The notes below the pieces were generated by a model. It worked only from the letters and a program-made list of their open reading frames with translations. It ran no database searches and had not been told where the DNA came from. A program made the translations under genes and the position numbers. From NCBI RefSeq assembly GCF_016464385.1, contig NZ_JADMLH010000009.1, positions 3,267-67,266 on the forward strand: a DNA stretch of 64,000 nt, given 5' to 3'. The DNA comes from Nucisporomicrobium flavum. Its GTDB lineage: Bacteria > Actinomycetota > Actinomycetes > Mycobacteriales > Micromonosporaceae. Below are positions 31,690 through 39,640 of the stretch, piece after piece. Numbering within the stretch: the first letter of the stretch is position 1; each line of letters starts with the position of its first letter.

Positions 31690-34167
31690 TCAGGCGCCGC
31701 GCAGCACTGCTCCCGTACGCGCCGCTGCCGAGGCGACCGCCGCGTCCCGGGCGGCCACCGCCTCCTCGACGGTCAGCGTGCGGTCCGGCGCGCGGAAGGT
31801 CAGCTTGTACGCGAGGCTCTTCAGCCCCTCGCCCAGCTGCGACGACGCGTACACGTCGAAGAGCCGCACCGACTCGAGCAGGTCTCCCGCGCCCGCGACC
31901 AGCGCCGTCTCGACGTCCGCCGCCGGGACCGCCGCGTCGACCACGAGGGCGACGTCGATCAGGGCCGGCGGGAACGTGGAGATGGCCGCGGCCATGGTGA
32001 CCGGACGGGCGGGGATCGCGTCGAGGTCGAGCTCCATCGCGCAGGTGCGCTTCGGCAGGTCGAGCGCCGAGAGCACCGACGGGTGGAGTTCGCCCGCGTG
32101 GCCGACGAGGGTGCCGTCGACCGAGATCGCCGCGCAGCGGCCCGGGTGCCAGGGGGCGTGATCCGCCGCCCGGACGGTGACGCGGTCGGGGGTCATGCCC
32201 GCCGCCGCGAGCGCGACGCGGGCCGCCTCGATGGCGTCCGCCCAGGTGGCCGGCCGTCCCTCGCCCCACCAGCCGGCCGGGGTCACGTCGCCGGTCAGCG
32301 CCGCCGCGAGGTGCCACGGCTGCTCCGGCACGATCGCGTTGGCCGCCGTCCAGTCCTCGTCGGACGGGCCGTGGTCGACGCCGAGCGCCGGCGGGGCCGT
32401 GGCTGCCAGGTGCGGCTGGAACACCGTACCCGTCTCGTAGATCGCCAGGTCCCGCTCGCCGCGGCCGAGGTTGCGCTTGAGCGTCGCGAGCAGCGGCGGC
32501 AGCAGCGTGGTGCGCAGCAACGGCTCCTGTTCGGACAGCGGGTTGGCCAGCCGGACCGCGCTGCGCCGCGGGTCGTCGGCGGGCAGGCCGAGCGTGTCGG
32601 CCGCGGCCGGGGTCATGAACGGGTACGAGAGCACCTCGACGTACCCGTTCTCCGCCAGGGCGACCCCGATCGCGCGGCGCCGGACCTGTTCCGGCGTCAG
32701 GCCCCGCCCGCCGCGGGCCGGGGGCAGCACGCTGGGGATCGCGTCGTAGCCGCCGAGCCGCGCCACCTCCTCGACCAGGTCGATCGGGGCGAGCAGGTCG
32801 GGCCGCCACGACGGCGGGGTCACCTCGAGCGGCTCGACGCCCCTGACCGTGCAGCCGACCTGGCCGAGCAGCTCGGTCACCTGCTCCACCGGGTACGCCA
32901 CACCGATCCGCCGGCTCGCGAGGTCGCCGGGCAGCAGCACGGGCGCGGGCGGCACGACGTGGTCGAGGTCGAGGATCCGCTCGTCGACCGTGCCACCGGC
33001 GTGCGTGGTGAGCAGCTCGACGGCCCGCTGCAGCGCGACCAGCGGCAGCCGCGGGTCGACGCCGCGCTCCCACCGCTTGGCGGCCTCGCTGAACAGCTTG
33101 TGCCGCCGGGCCGTACGCCCGACCATCACCGGGTCCCAGTGCGCGGCCTCGAGCAGCACGTCCACGGTGTCCGGCTGGACCTCGCTGGTCTCGCCGCCCA
33201 TGACCGCGGCGAGCGAGATCGGGCCGGAGTCGTCGCAGATCACCATGTCCTCGGCGTCGAGCACCCGCGCGACACCGTCCAGGGTGGTCAGCTTCTCCCC
33301 CGGCCGGGCCCGGCGCACGACCAGCCCGCCGCGCAGCAGGTTGAGGTCGAACACGTGCATGGGCTGCCCGAGCTCGAGCATCAGGTAGTTGGTGATGTCG
33401 ACGGCGAGCGAGATCGACCGGATGCCCGCCGCGATGAGGCGGCGCTGCATCCACTCCGGCGACGGCGCCGACGGGTCGATGCCGCGGACCACCCGCGCCG
33501 CGAAGCGGTCGCAGCCGACCGTGTCCTCGATGCGGATCTCGTACGGCACCTGGTCGGTGCCCGCCGGCGCCGGGGCGGAACCCGGGTCGGTGTACGCGGC
33601 GGCGTACGCGTACGACAGCTCGCGGGCGATGCCCCGCACGCTCATCTGGTAGCCGCGGTCCGGGGTGATCTCCACGTCGACGATGACGTCGTCGAGCCCG
33701 ACCACGGGACGCGCGTCGGTGCCGGGCGTCGCGGACTCCGGCGGGAGCACGATGATGCCCGAGTGGTCGCCGCTGAGGCCCAGCTCGGCGGCGGAGCAGA
33801 TCATGCCGTTGGAGTTGCGCCCGTACGTCTTGCGAGCACCGATCGTGAAGCCGCCGGGCAGCTCGCCGCCGGGCAGGATCACGACCACGAGGTCGCCCAC
33901 CGCGAAGTTGCGGGCGCCGCAGACGATCTCCTGCGCCGCCGGGTTGCCGACGTCCACGCGGCAGAACCGGATGGGCTTCTTGAAGCCGGTCAGCTCCTCG
34001 ATCTCGAGCACCCGGCCGACGACCAGGTCGCCCTTGATCGTGGCGGCCTGGTCGACGACGGACTCGACCTCGATGCCGAGGTCGACCAGCTTGCGCTCGA
34101 GCTCGGCGGCGTCGACGGGCGCCGGCAGCTCGACGTACTCGCGCAGCCAGGACAGGGACAGCTTCAT
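31690..34167 (-). CDS. pheT: Phenylalanyl-tRNA synthetase beta subunit
   Basis: This is the large subunit of the alpha2-beta2 enzyme that charges tRNA-Phe. The 825-residue protein has the full bacterial layout. It starts with MKLSLSWLREYVELP and an EMAP-type tRNA-binding domain (residues about 40-150, with VVGRVLEIEE and CGARNF). B3/B4 editing, B5 and catalytic-like domains follow, then a C-terminal anticodon-binding FDX-ACB domain (from about residue 730, ISTFPPALIDVALVVD). Its ATG lies two bases after the pheS stop (TGATCATG), so the subunits are coupled. Confidence 0.97.
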   Translation of the reverse strand: MKLSLSWLREYVELPAPVDAAELERKLVDLGIEVESVVDQAATIKGDLVVGRVLEIEELTGFKKPIRFCRVDVGNPAAQEIVCGARNFAVGDLVVVILPGGELPGGFTIGARKTYGRNSNGMICSAAELGLSGDHSGIIVLPPESATPGTDARPVVGLDDVIVDVEITPDRGYQMSVRGIARELSYAYAAAYTDPGSAPAPAGTDQVPYEIRIEDTVGCDRFAARVVRGIDPSAPSPEWMQRRLIAAGIRSISLAVDITNYLMLELGQPMHVFDLNLLRGGLVVRRARPGEKLTTLDGVARVLDAEDMVICDDSGPISLAAVMGGETSEVQPDTVDVLLEAAHWDPVMVGRTARRHKLFSEAAKRWERGVDPRLPLVALQRAVELLTTHAGGTVDERILDLDHVVPPAPVLLPGDLASRRIGVAYPVEQVTELLGQVGCTVRGVEPLEVTPPSWRPDLLAPIDLVEEVARLGGYDAIPSVLPPARGGRGLTPEQVRRRAIGVALAENGYVEVLSYPFMTPAAADTLGLPADDPRRSAVRLANPLSEQEPLLRTTLLPPLLATLKRNLGRGERDLAIYETGTVFQPHLAATAPPALGVDHGPSDEDWTAANAIVPEQPWHLAAALTGDVTPAGWWGEGRPATWADAIEAARVALAAAGMTPDRVTVRAADHAPWHPGRCAAISVDGTLVGHAGELHPSVLSALDLPKRTCAMELDLDAIPARPVTMAAAISTFPPALIDVALVVDAAVPAADVETALVAGAGDLLESVRLFDVYASSQLGEGLKSLAYKLTFRAPDRTLTVEEAVAARDAAVASAAARTGAVLRGA

Positions 34168-34169
34168 GA

Positions 34170-35231
34170 TCAGACCGCCATACCGAAGTTGCGGGTGAAC
34201 CGGACGTCACCCTCCACCATGTCGTGCATGTCGCTCACGCCGTTGCGGAACATCAGCGTGCGCTCGACGCCCATGCCGAACGCGAAGCCGGAGTAGCGCT
34301 CGGGGTCGATGCCGCAGGCGGTGAGCACCCGCGGGTTGACCATGCCGCAGCCGCCCCACTCGACCCAGCGCGGGCCGTCGCGGTGCTGGGCGAACCAGAC
34401 GTCGAACTCCGCGGACGGCTCGGTGAACGGGAAGTAGTGCGGGCGCCAGCGGGTGCGCGCGTCCGGCCCGAACATCGCCCGGGCGAAGTGGTCGAGCGTG
34501 CCCTTGAGGTGCGCCATGGTGATGCCCTCGTCGACGACGAGACCCTCGATCTGGTGGAACACCGGGCTGTGCGTGGCGTCCAGGTCGTCCGTGCGGTACG
34601 CCCGCCCCGGGCTGACCACGTAGATCGGCGGCTGCCGGGTCAGCATGGTACGCACCTGGCCGGGCGACGTGTGCGTCCGCATCACCAGGCCGGGCAGGTC
34701 CACGTAGAACGTGTCCATGAGCCCGCGCGCGGGGTGGTCCGGGCCGATGTTGAGCGCGTCGAAGTTCGCCCATTCGAGCTCGAGCTCGGGCCCCTCGACG
34801 ACGTCGTAGCCCATGCCGATGAACAGGTCGGCCATGTGCTCCATGAGCGTGGTCAGCGGGTGCCGGGCGCCGCGCGGGCGGCGGTCCCACGGCAGGGTGA
34901 CGTCGACGCGCTCCTCGACCAGCACCCGGGCGGCCCGCTCGAGCTCCAGCTCGGCGAGGCGGGCGTCGTACGCGCCCTGGATGGACTGCCGGGCCACGTT
35001 GACGCGCTTGCCGGCGTCGGACTTCGCGGCGGGCGGCAGCGAGCCGATCTCGCGGCGGGCCAGCGACACCGGCGAGCGGTCGCCCAGGTGGGCGGGCTTG
35101 AGCACGCCGAGCGCGTCGAGGTCGGCCGCCGCGGCGAACGCCTTCTCGGCCTCGGCGACCGCGGCCTCGAGGACCTCGGGGGCGAGCAGGGCGGCCTGCT
35201 TCGGATCGTACGGATCGTTGCGGTAGGACAT
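34170..35231 (-). CDS. pheS: Phenylalanyl-tRNA synthetase alpha subunit
   Basis: The 353-residue class II synthetase subunit has an N-terminal coiled-coil arm (residues about 15-90). The catalytic domain follows, with motif 1 around HPLTTLMEHMADLFIGMG, motif 2 near RAYRTDDLDATHSPVFHQ and motif 3 GFAFGMGVERTLM. Length is normal. It acts with PheT. About 200 bases separate it from the upstream rRNA methyltransferase gene. That gap holds a small leader-like ORF and a TACACT -10-like element on the minus strand (complement at 35330-35335). Confidence 0.97.
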   Translation of the reverse strand: MSYRNDPYDPKQAALLAPEVLEAAVAEAEKAFAAAADLDALGVLKPAHLGDRSPVSLARREIGSLPPAAKSDAGKRVNVARQSIQGAYDARLAELELERAARVLVEERVDVTLPWDRRPRGARHPLTTLMEHMADLFIGMGYDVVEGPELELEWANFDALNIGPDHPARGLMDTFYVDLPGLVMRTHTSPGQVRTMLTRQPPIYVVSPGRAYRTDDLDATHSPVFHQIEGLVVDEGITMAHLKGTLDHFARAMFGPDARTRWRPHYFPFTEPSAEFDVWFAQHRDGPRWVEWGGCGMVNPRVLTACGIDPERYSGFAFGMGVERTLMFRNGVSDMHDMVEGDVRFTRNFGMAV

Positions 35232-35329
35232 GGTGGGCGAACTCCCTCACACCGGATGAGCCATCGGCTCGTCGGGACCGAGTGCACCGAGCGCAGCGAG
35301 GGCCGCGAGTGGTCCGACTCGGGTGGATC

Positions 35330-35335
35330 AGTGTA
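35330..35335 (-). promoter_or_regulatory. Possible -10 element of pheST
   Basis: TACACT on the minus strand about 100 bases before the pheS ATG. No good -35 is visible, so this is a weak call. Confidence 0.25.
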
Positions 35336-35391
35336 CGGAGGCACGGCTTCGCCGCAGCCCGCCGGTCAGGGAAGTTCGCGCAGAAGAAGAG

Positions 35392-35439
35392 TCAGCCCAC
35401 GCGCCCGCGACCAGCGGGCTGGGTAAACATCCGACTCAT
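35392..35439 (-). CDS. Possible 15-residue leader peptide before pheST
   Basis: A tiny ORF encodes MSRMFTQPAGRGRVG. Its ATG overlaps the stop of the rRNA methyltransferase gene (ATGA), and a GAGGAG site lies seven bases upstream, inside that gene. GC-rich inverted repeats follow. It contains only one phenylalanine codon, so classical attenuation by Phe starvation is not well supported. It may instead be a coupling peptide or chance. Confidence 0.3.
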   Translation of the reverse strand: MSRMFTQPAGRGRVG

Positions 35440-36230
35440 GACGGTCTCCTCGGGGAGCGCTGCGCTCTGGCCGAAGCATACAAGCAGACGGCCGCGGCGG
35501 CAGCCAGGTTAAGGCTCTCCGCGCCACCGTAGATGGGTACGCGCACCCGCCGGTCGGCGCTCTTCAGCAGGTCGTCGGGGAGCCCGTGCGCCTCCGACCC
35601 GAACAGCCACGCGGTGGGCCGGCTCAGCGAGCCGTCGTCGAGCAGCTCGTCGAGATCGGCGTCGCCGTACCCGGTCGTGGCCAGCACCTGCAGCCCGGCG
35701 GCGCGCAGCTCGTCGACGACGGTCAGCGGCGCCCGGACGATGTCCACGTTGAACAGGCTGCCCGCGGAAGAGCGCACGCACTTGCCGTTGTACGGGTCCA
35801 CCGCGTCGCCGGCGAACACCACCGCCCCGGCCCCGGCGGCGTCGGCGGTGCGCAGGACCGTACCCGCGTTGCCCGGGTCGCGGATCTCCGCGGCGACCGC
35901 CACCAGCCGGGGTTTCTTGGCGAGGGCATCAGCGAGCGGCACGTCGATCTGCTCGCACACCGCGACGAGCCCCTGCGGCTGGACGGTTTCGGCGAGTGCC
36001 GCCAGCCCCTCGTCGGTCACCGGGGACACCACGGGCGCCTGCATGGCCAGGTCGCCGTGGCGGGTGAGTGCTGTGTCCGTACCGAAAAGCTCCAGGACGA
36101 CCCCCGCGGCCAGGGCCGAGCGCACCGCCTGGGGTCCCTCGGCGAGGAAGCGGCCGGTCTGGTCGCGGTCGCGGCGGCGCTGCAGCCGCCGGGCAGCGAC
36201 CACCCTCGGGGTTCGGGGGGTGAACGTCAC
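35436..36230 (-). CDS. SpoU/TrmH-family RNA 2'-O-ribose methyltransferase
   Basis: The 264-residue SPOUT methyltransferase has an N-terminal RNA-binding substrate domain (residues about 10-90). The knotted catalytic domain has motif 1 AEIRDPGNAGTVLRTADAAG, motif 2 LFGSEAHGLP and motif 3 VPIYGGAESLNLAAAAAV. It probably methylates 23S rRNA or tRNA; the exact nucleotide is not known. I choose the GTG at 36230, with GGAGG four bases before it, over the ATG at 36248, which lies ahead of that site. The gene is between rplT and pheS, a usual actinobacterial place. Confidence 0.9.
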   Translation of the reverse strand: MTFTPRTPRVVAARRLQRRRDRDQTGRFLAEGPQAVRSALAAGVVLELFGTDTALTRHGDLAMQAPVVSPVTDEGLAALAETVQPQGLVAVCEQIDVPLADALAKKPRLVAVAAEIRDPGNAGTVLRTADAAGAGAVVFAGDAVDPYNGKCVRSSAGSLFNVDIVRAPLTVVDELRAAGLQVLATTGYGDADLDELLDDGSLSRPTAWLFGSEAHGLPDDLLKSADRRVRVPIYGGAESLNLAAAAAVCLYASARAQRSPRRPS

Positions 36231-36297
36231 GTCTCCTCCGCAGGACATGCATCGGGGCGCCTCCGGACGAACCGGCAGGCGCCCCGAAAGGACTTGC

Positions 36298-36690
36298 TCA
36301 GGCAGCCTGGGCGGCGGCGCCGCCCGTGCCCTCGGCCGCCACGGCGGCGCGGGCGATCTCGACGATCGCCGCGAACGAGGCGGCGTCGTTGACGGCCATG
36401 TCGGCCAGGATCTTGCGGTCCACCTCGACGCCGGCCAGCTTGAGGCCCTGGATGAGGCGGTTGTAGGTCAGGCCGTTGGCCCGGGCGCCCGCGTTGATGC
36501 GCGTGATCCACAGCTGGCGGAAGTCGCCCTTGCGGTCACGGCGGTCGCGGTACGCGTACTGCATCGAGTGCAGCACCTGCTCCTTGGCCTTGCGGTACAG
36601 GCGCGAGCGCTGTCCGCGGTAGCCGCTGGCAGTCTCCAGCAACGTGCGACGCTTCTTCTGGGCGTTCACTGCCCGCTTGACGCGTGCCAT
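36298..36690 (-). CDS. rplT: 50S ribosomal protein L20
   Basis: The 130-residue protein begins MARVKRAVNAQKKRR and continues with GYRGQRSRLYRKAKEQVLHS and RQLWITRINAGAR, all hallmarks of L20. It binds 23S rRNA early in large-subunit assembly. A 12-residue alanine-rich C-terminal tail (TGGAAAQAA) extends beyond typical length. It is the last gene of the infC-rpmI-rplT operon. Confidence 0.97.
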   Translation of the reverse strand: MARVKRAVNAQKKRRTLLETASGYRGQRSRLYRKAKEQVLHSMQYAYRDRRDRKGDFRQLWITRINAGARANGLTYNRLIQGLKLAGVEVDRKILADMAVNDAASFAAIVEIARAAVAAEGTGGAAAQAA

Positions 36691-36727
36691 TTCGGTACTC
36701 CTAACAGGGGAACGGGTGTGGCTCGCG

Positions 36728-36922
36728 TCAGCGGCCGAGCAACTTCTTCACGCGCTTCACGTCGGCCTTGGCGACCACGACGGTGCCGGTCATCCGGCGC
36801 GTGACGTGGGAGGACTTGCCCTCCAGCAGGTGGCGCTTGCCGGCCTGCTCGCGGACGATCTTGCCCTTGCCGGTGAGCTTCACCCGCTTACCCATGCCGG
36901 TGTGGCTCTTCATCTTCGGCAC
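36728..36922 (-). CDS. rpmI: 50S ribosomal protein L35
   Basis: The 64-residue L35 starts at the GTG at 36922, giving the standard N-terminus (M)PKMKSHTGMGKRVKLTGKGK, and ends KADVKRVKKLLGR. It is of normal length. The longer frame upstream only reads through the infC-rpmI gap. It sits between infC and rplT, 37 bases before rplT. Confidence 0.97.
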   Translation of the reverse strand: MPKMKSHTGMGKRVKLTGKGKIVREQAGKRHLLEGKSSHVTRRMTGTVVVAKADVKRVKKLLGR

Positions 36923-36974
36923 TTGAACGCCTACTCTCTCTGCTCCCCGAGGCCGGAGGACCTCGGGGATTCCA

Positions 36975-37604
36975 TCACTCTGCGGTGGTGTCGGCGGGCG
37001 CTTCGACCGGCGGTGCCTCGGCACCGTCGCCCTCACGCGGTTCCCGCGGCGGCCGGGCGTTGGCCGCGATGGTGGCCGCGGCGGCCGCCTTGGTCGCCCG
37101 GTGGGGCGCCAGCACCATGATCATGTTGCGGCCGTCCTGCTTGGGACTGGCCTCGACGAAGCCGAGCTCCGAGATCTCCTCGCTGAGCCGGCGCAGGAGC
37201 CGGAAGCCCAGCTCCGGGCGGCTCTGCTCGCGACCGCGGAACATGATCGTCACCTTGACCTTGTCGCCGGCCTTGAGGAACCGCACCACGTGACCCTTCT
37301 TGGTCTCGTAGTCGTGCGGGTCGATCTTCGGGCGCAGCTTCATTTCCTTGATGACGGTCTGTTGCTGGTTGCGCCGGGCTTCGCGCGCCTTGAGTGCACT
37401 CTCGTACTTGAACTTGCCGAAGTCCATGAGCTTGCACACCGGCGGGCGCGCCATCGGCGCCACCTCAACCAGATCCAGGTCGACGTCCGCGGCCAGCTGC
37501 AGGGCGCGCTCGAGCGGGACGATGCCCACCTGCTCACCCTCGGGGCCGACCAGCCGGACTTCCCTTGCCCGGATCTGCTCGTTCACGCGTGGTTCGACGC
37601 TGAT
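36975..37604 (-). CDS. infC: Translation initiation factor IF-3 (probable ATC start)
   Basis: IF-3 discriminates against non-canonical start codons and keeps the 30S subunit free. The 209-residue protein has the N-terminal domain (REVRLVGPEGEQVG), the linker with FGKFKYE, and the C-terminal domain with RPKIDPHDYETKKGH and VKVTIMFRGRE. A disordered, acidic, proline-rich tail follows. I start at an ATC codon (37602-37604) because AGGAGG lies four bases before it and the added residues SVEPRV match actinobacterial IF-3 N-termini. The in-frame GTG at 37586 is 22 bases away from that ribosome site. Non-AUG starts allow IF-3 to regulate its own synthesis. Confidence 0.92.
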   Translation of the reverse strand: MSVEPRVNEQIRAREVRLVGPEGEQVGIVPLERALQLAADVDLDLVEVAPMARPPVCKLMDFGKFKYESALKAREARRNQQQTVIKEMKLRPKIDPHDYETKKGHVVRFLKAGDKVKVTIMFRGREQSRPELGFRLLRRLSEEISELGFVEASPKQDGRNMIMVLAPHRATKAAAAATIAANARPPREPREGDGAEAPPVEAPADTTAE

Positions 37605-37939
37605 GGGGCCTCCTCAGAACGATCTGCTCGCGTCCCGGCGGAAACCGGGTACGCAGTCTGCCAATGTCGGTCGGCCTCGCGCCGCCCTCGTGGAACGGGC
37701 GACGGGAAAGCAGAAGGCCCCGGCACATGCCAGGGCCCGCTCGACCGGTCATCGGCGTCCATGAGGACGCACACCGGCACGGGAACATTCCCGGGCCGGT
37801 TGACCGGACCCGGCCACCGTCCCGCGTGAACGCGGGAGGCGACTCGGGTGGGAACCAGCGGGCTCCTCTTTCGCGCCCGCCGCTGCTAACCCGAGGGTGA
37901 GGAGCGCAGGCGTGGTCGACTGCGGCGAAGTCTACCAGT
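37605..37939 (-). promoter_or_regulatory. Long structured leader of infC-rpmI-rplT
   Basis: This 335-base gap holds no gene I can support. On the minus strand it has a TAGACT -10-like element (complement at 37929-37934) near its upstream end. Several perfect stem-loops follow, including CCCGCG-TTCA-CGCGGG (around 37821-37838), GGGAATGTTCCC (around 37780-37792) and GCGTCC-TCAT-GGACGC (around 37755-37770). A terminator-like hairpin lies at 37716-37737. The leader is therefore likely regulatory. Confidence 0.45.
37707..37737 (-). terminator. Terminator-like hairpin inside the infC leader (possible attenuator)
   Basis: On the minus strand GGCCCTGGCA-TG-TGCCGGGGCC folds into a 9-10-bp stem (one G-T pair) followed by TTCTGCTTT. 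It stands about 110 bases before the infC start, where premature termination could regulate the operon. Confidence 0.5.
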
Positions 37940-38398
37940 TCAGGAGGACGCTGCCGAATGAAGGGCCCGTAGTGCGCGGACGCCCTCGACGGCGTACTCC
38001 TTGTCGGCCGCCTGCAGCGCGTGGACCGGCACGGTCTCGTCGTCGTGCAGCTCCAGCATCGCCCAGGCGGCGTTGCGGTCGAAGCGTACGGCCCGCACCG
38101 CCGACCAGGGCAGATCGAAATTCCCGACGACGTTGCGGATCCGTACGTGCTCGGCGTCCGCGCGGACCCGGGGGCGGGTGAAGGCCAGGATGCCGGCCGC
38201 GGCGAGCACGCCCAGGCCGATCATCGCGGTCTGGTCGCCCCGCTCGAACTGGCCCATGTTGTCGCCCGTCGAGCCGTGCAGGCCGAAGCTGAGCACGGTG
38301 AAGAGGATCACCACCGCGGCAGCCGAGATGCCGGCCACCCACCGGATGCGGCGCGGGCGGAACTCGACGGCCTCGCGAGTCGGAGTAGTCACAGTCAT
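37940..38398 (-). CDS. Small membrane protein with a bacterial PH domain
   Basis: The 152-residue product has two transmembrane helices (residues about 20-42 and 58-75) and a C-terminal PH-like domain (RVRADAEHVRIRNVVG, then LPWSAVRAVRFDRNAAWAML). It is the type of small actinobacterial membrane protein annotated as bPH_6 or PH domain-containing. Role is unknown. The ATG at 38398 is 11 bases after the hisG stop (a GTG directly before it is an alternative), so it is probably co-transcribed with hisE-hisG. Confidence 0.75.
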   Translation of the reverse strand: MTVTTPTREAVEFRPRRIRWVAGISAAAVVILFTVLSFGLHGSTGDNMGQFERGDQTAMIGLGVLAAAGILAFTRPRVRADAEHVRIRNVVGNFDLPWSAVRAVRFDRNAAWAMLELHDDETVPVHALQAADKEYAVEGVRALRALHSAASS

Positions 38399-38408
38399 CA
38401 CTCTGCCA

Positions 38409-39254
38409 CTACAGCCGGCAGTTGGAGATGTCGGTGACGAGGATGGCGCGGGCGCCGAGCTCGTACAGCTCGTCCATGATCCGGTGCACCTCCGCGCGCC
38501 GGACCATCGCCTGCACCGCCACCCAGCCCTCGCGGTGCAGCGGGGAGACGGTCGGCGACTCGATGCCCGGGGTCAGCGCGGTCGCGTTCTCCAGCAGGTC
38601 GGCGCGGACGTCGTACGCCAGCATCACGTAGCTGCGGGCCACCAGCACGCCCTGCAGCCGCCGGATGAGCTGTGACGTCTTCGCCTCGGTGGTGTCGTTG
38701 TGCCGGCCGATCAGGATGGCCGACGAGCGCAGCAGCGGGTCCCCGATCGTGACCAGCCCCGCCTGGCGCAGCGTGGTGCCGGTCTCGACGACGTCGGCGA
38801 TCAGGTCCGCGACCCCGAGGCGTACGGCGTTCTCCACCGCCCCGTCGAGCCGCACCACGTCGGCCTTCAGGTCGTGCTCGGCGAGATACCGCTCCACCAC
38901 TCCCGGGTACGCGGTGGCGATGCGGCGGCCACCGATCTCGGCCGCGGACTCCAGCGTCCCGGCCGGAGCGGCCCAGCGGAACGTGGCCCCGCCGAAACCG
39001 AGGTCCAGCAGCTCCTGGGCCGGTACGGCCGAGTCCACCAGCAGGTCCCGCCCGGTGATACCGAGATCCAGATCACCCGAGGCGACGTACGTGGCGATGT
39101 CCCGGGGGCGCAGGTAGAAGAACTCGACATTGTTGTCCTCGTCACGGCAGACGAGGTCCTTCGGGTCGGTGCGCTGGCGGTAACCGGCGTCGCGCAGCAT
39201 CTGGGCGGACGGTGCGGACAGGGTTCCCTTGTTGGGTACGGCGATGCGCAGCAT
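38409..39254 (-). CDS. hisG: ATP phosphoribosyltransferase, long form
   Basis: HisG catalyses the first step of histidine synthesis, ATP plus PRPP, and is feedback-inhibited by histidine. The 281-residue product is the long, hexameric type with a C-terminal regulatory domain (from about residue 210, TPGIESPTVSPLHREGW). Catalytic-domain features are MLRIAVPNKGTLS, GITGRDLLVDS and DVVETGTTLR. I start at the ATG at 39254; the longer frame upstream has no family similarity. It follows hisE by 44 bases, the usual actinobacterial pairing. Confidence 0.97.
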   Translation of the reverse strand: MLRIAVPNKGTLSAPSAQMLRDAGYRQRTDPKDLVCRDEDNNVEFFYLRPRDIATYVASGDLDLGITGRDLLVDSAVPAQELLDLGFGGATFRWAAPAGTLESAAEIGGRRIATAYPGVVERYLAEHDLKADVVRLDGAVENAVRLGVADLIADVVETGTTLRQAGLVTIGDPLLRSSAILIGRHNDTTEAKTSQLIRRLQGVLVARSYVMLAYDVRADLLENATALTPGIESPTVSPLHREGWVAVQAMVRRAEVHRIMDELYELGARAILVTDISNCRL

Positions 39255-39298
39255 GGACGTGCTCCTTCGACGAGTCTCGATGGGGGCGACAGGGCACG

Positions 39299-39562
39299 TC
39301 AGAGATGTCGGTAGACGTCCTTCAGCTCGAGACCGGTGGCGATCATCAGGACTTGCGCCTGGTAGAGCAGCTGCGAGATCTCCTCGGCGGCGCGGTCGGG
39401 GCCCTCGTGCTCGGCCGCCATCCACGACTCGGCTGCTTCCTCGACGACCTTCTTCCCGATGAAGTGCACGCCCTTGTCCAGCGCCGCGACGGTGCCCGAA
39501 CCCTCGGGCCGCTGCACCGCCTTCGCCTGAAGCTCGGCGAACAACTCTTCGAACGTCTTCAC
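39299..39562 (-). CDS. hisE: Phosphoribosyl-ATP pyrophosphatase
   Basis: The 87-residue all-alpha MazG-like enzyme hydrolyses phosphoribosyl-ATP to phosphoribosyl-AMP, the second step of histidine synthesis. The motifs KKVVEEAAESWMAAEHEG and AAEEISQLLYQAQVLM carry the acidic metal-binding residues. Length is typical. It is the first gene of the hisE-hisG-PH domain transcript and is divergent from the ABC-transporter operon. Confidence 0.96.
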   Translation of the reverse strand: MKTFEELFAELQAKAVQRPEGSGTVAALDKGVHFIGKKVVEEAAESWMAAEHEGPDRAAEEISQLLYQAQVLMIATGLELKDVYRHL

Positions 39563-39640
39563 GGGAGGGAATTGTTGCAGCTCATTAACCGATGGCGACG
39601 GACGGCCCCATCTCTTGGGACGTGGGTTAGCCTGCGCGTC

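Noticed and set aside
35232..35435. T-box leader in front of pheST
   Set aside because: I find no T-box sequence or specifier stem; the region only has GC-rich inverted repeats and a small ORF.
36249..36297. Another small gene between the RNA methyltransferase and rplT
   Set aside because: Only a short GC-rich spacer; the codons before 36230 belong to the ribosome-site region of the methyltransferase.
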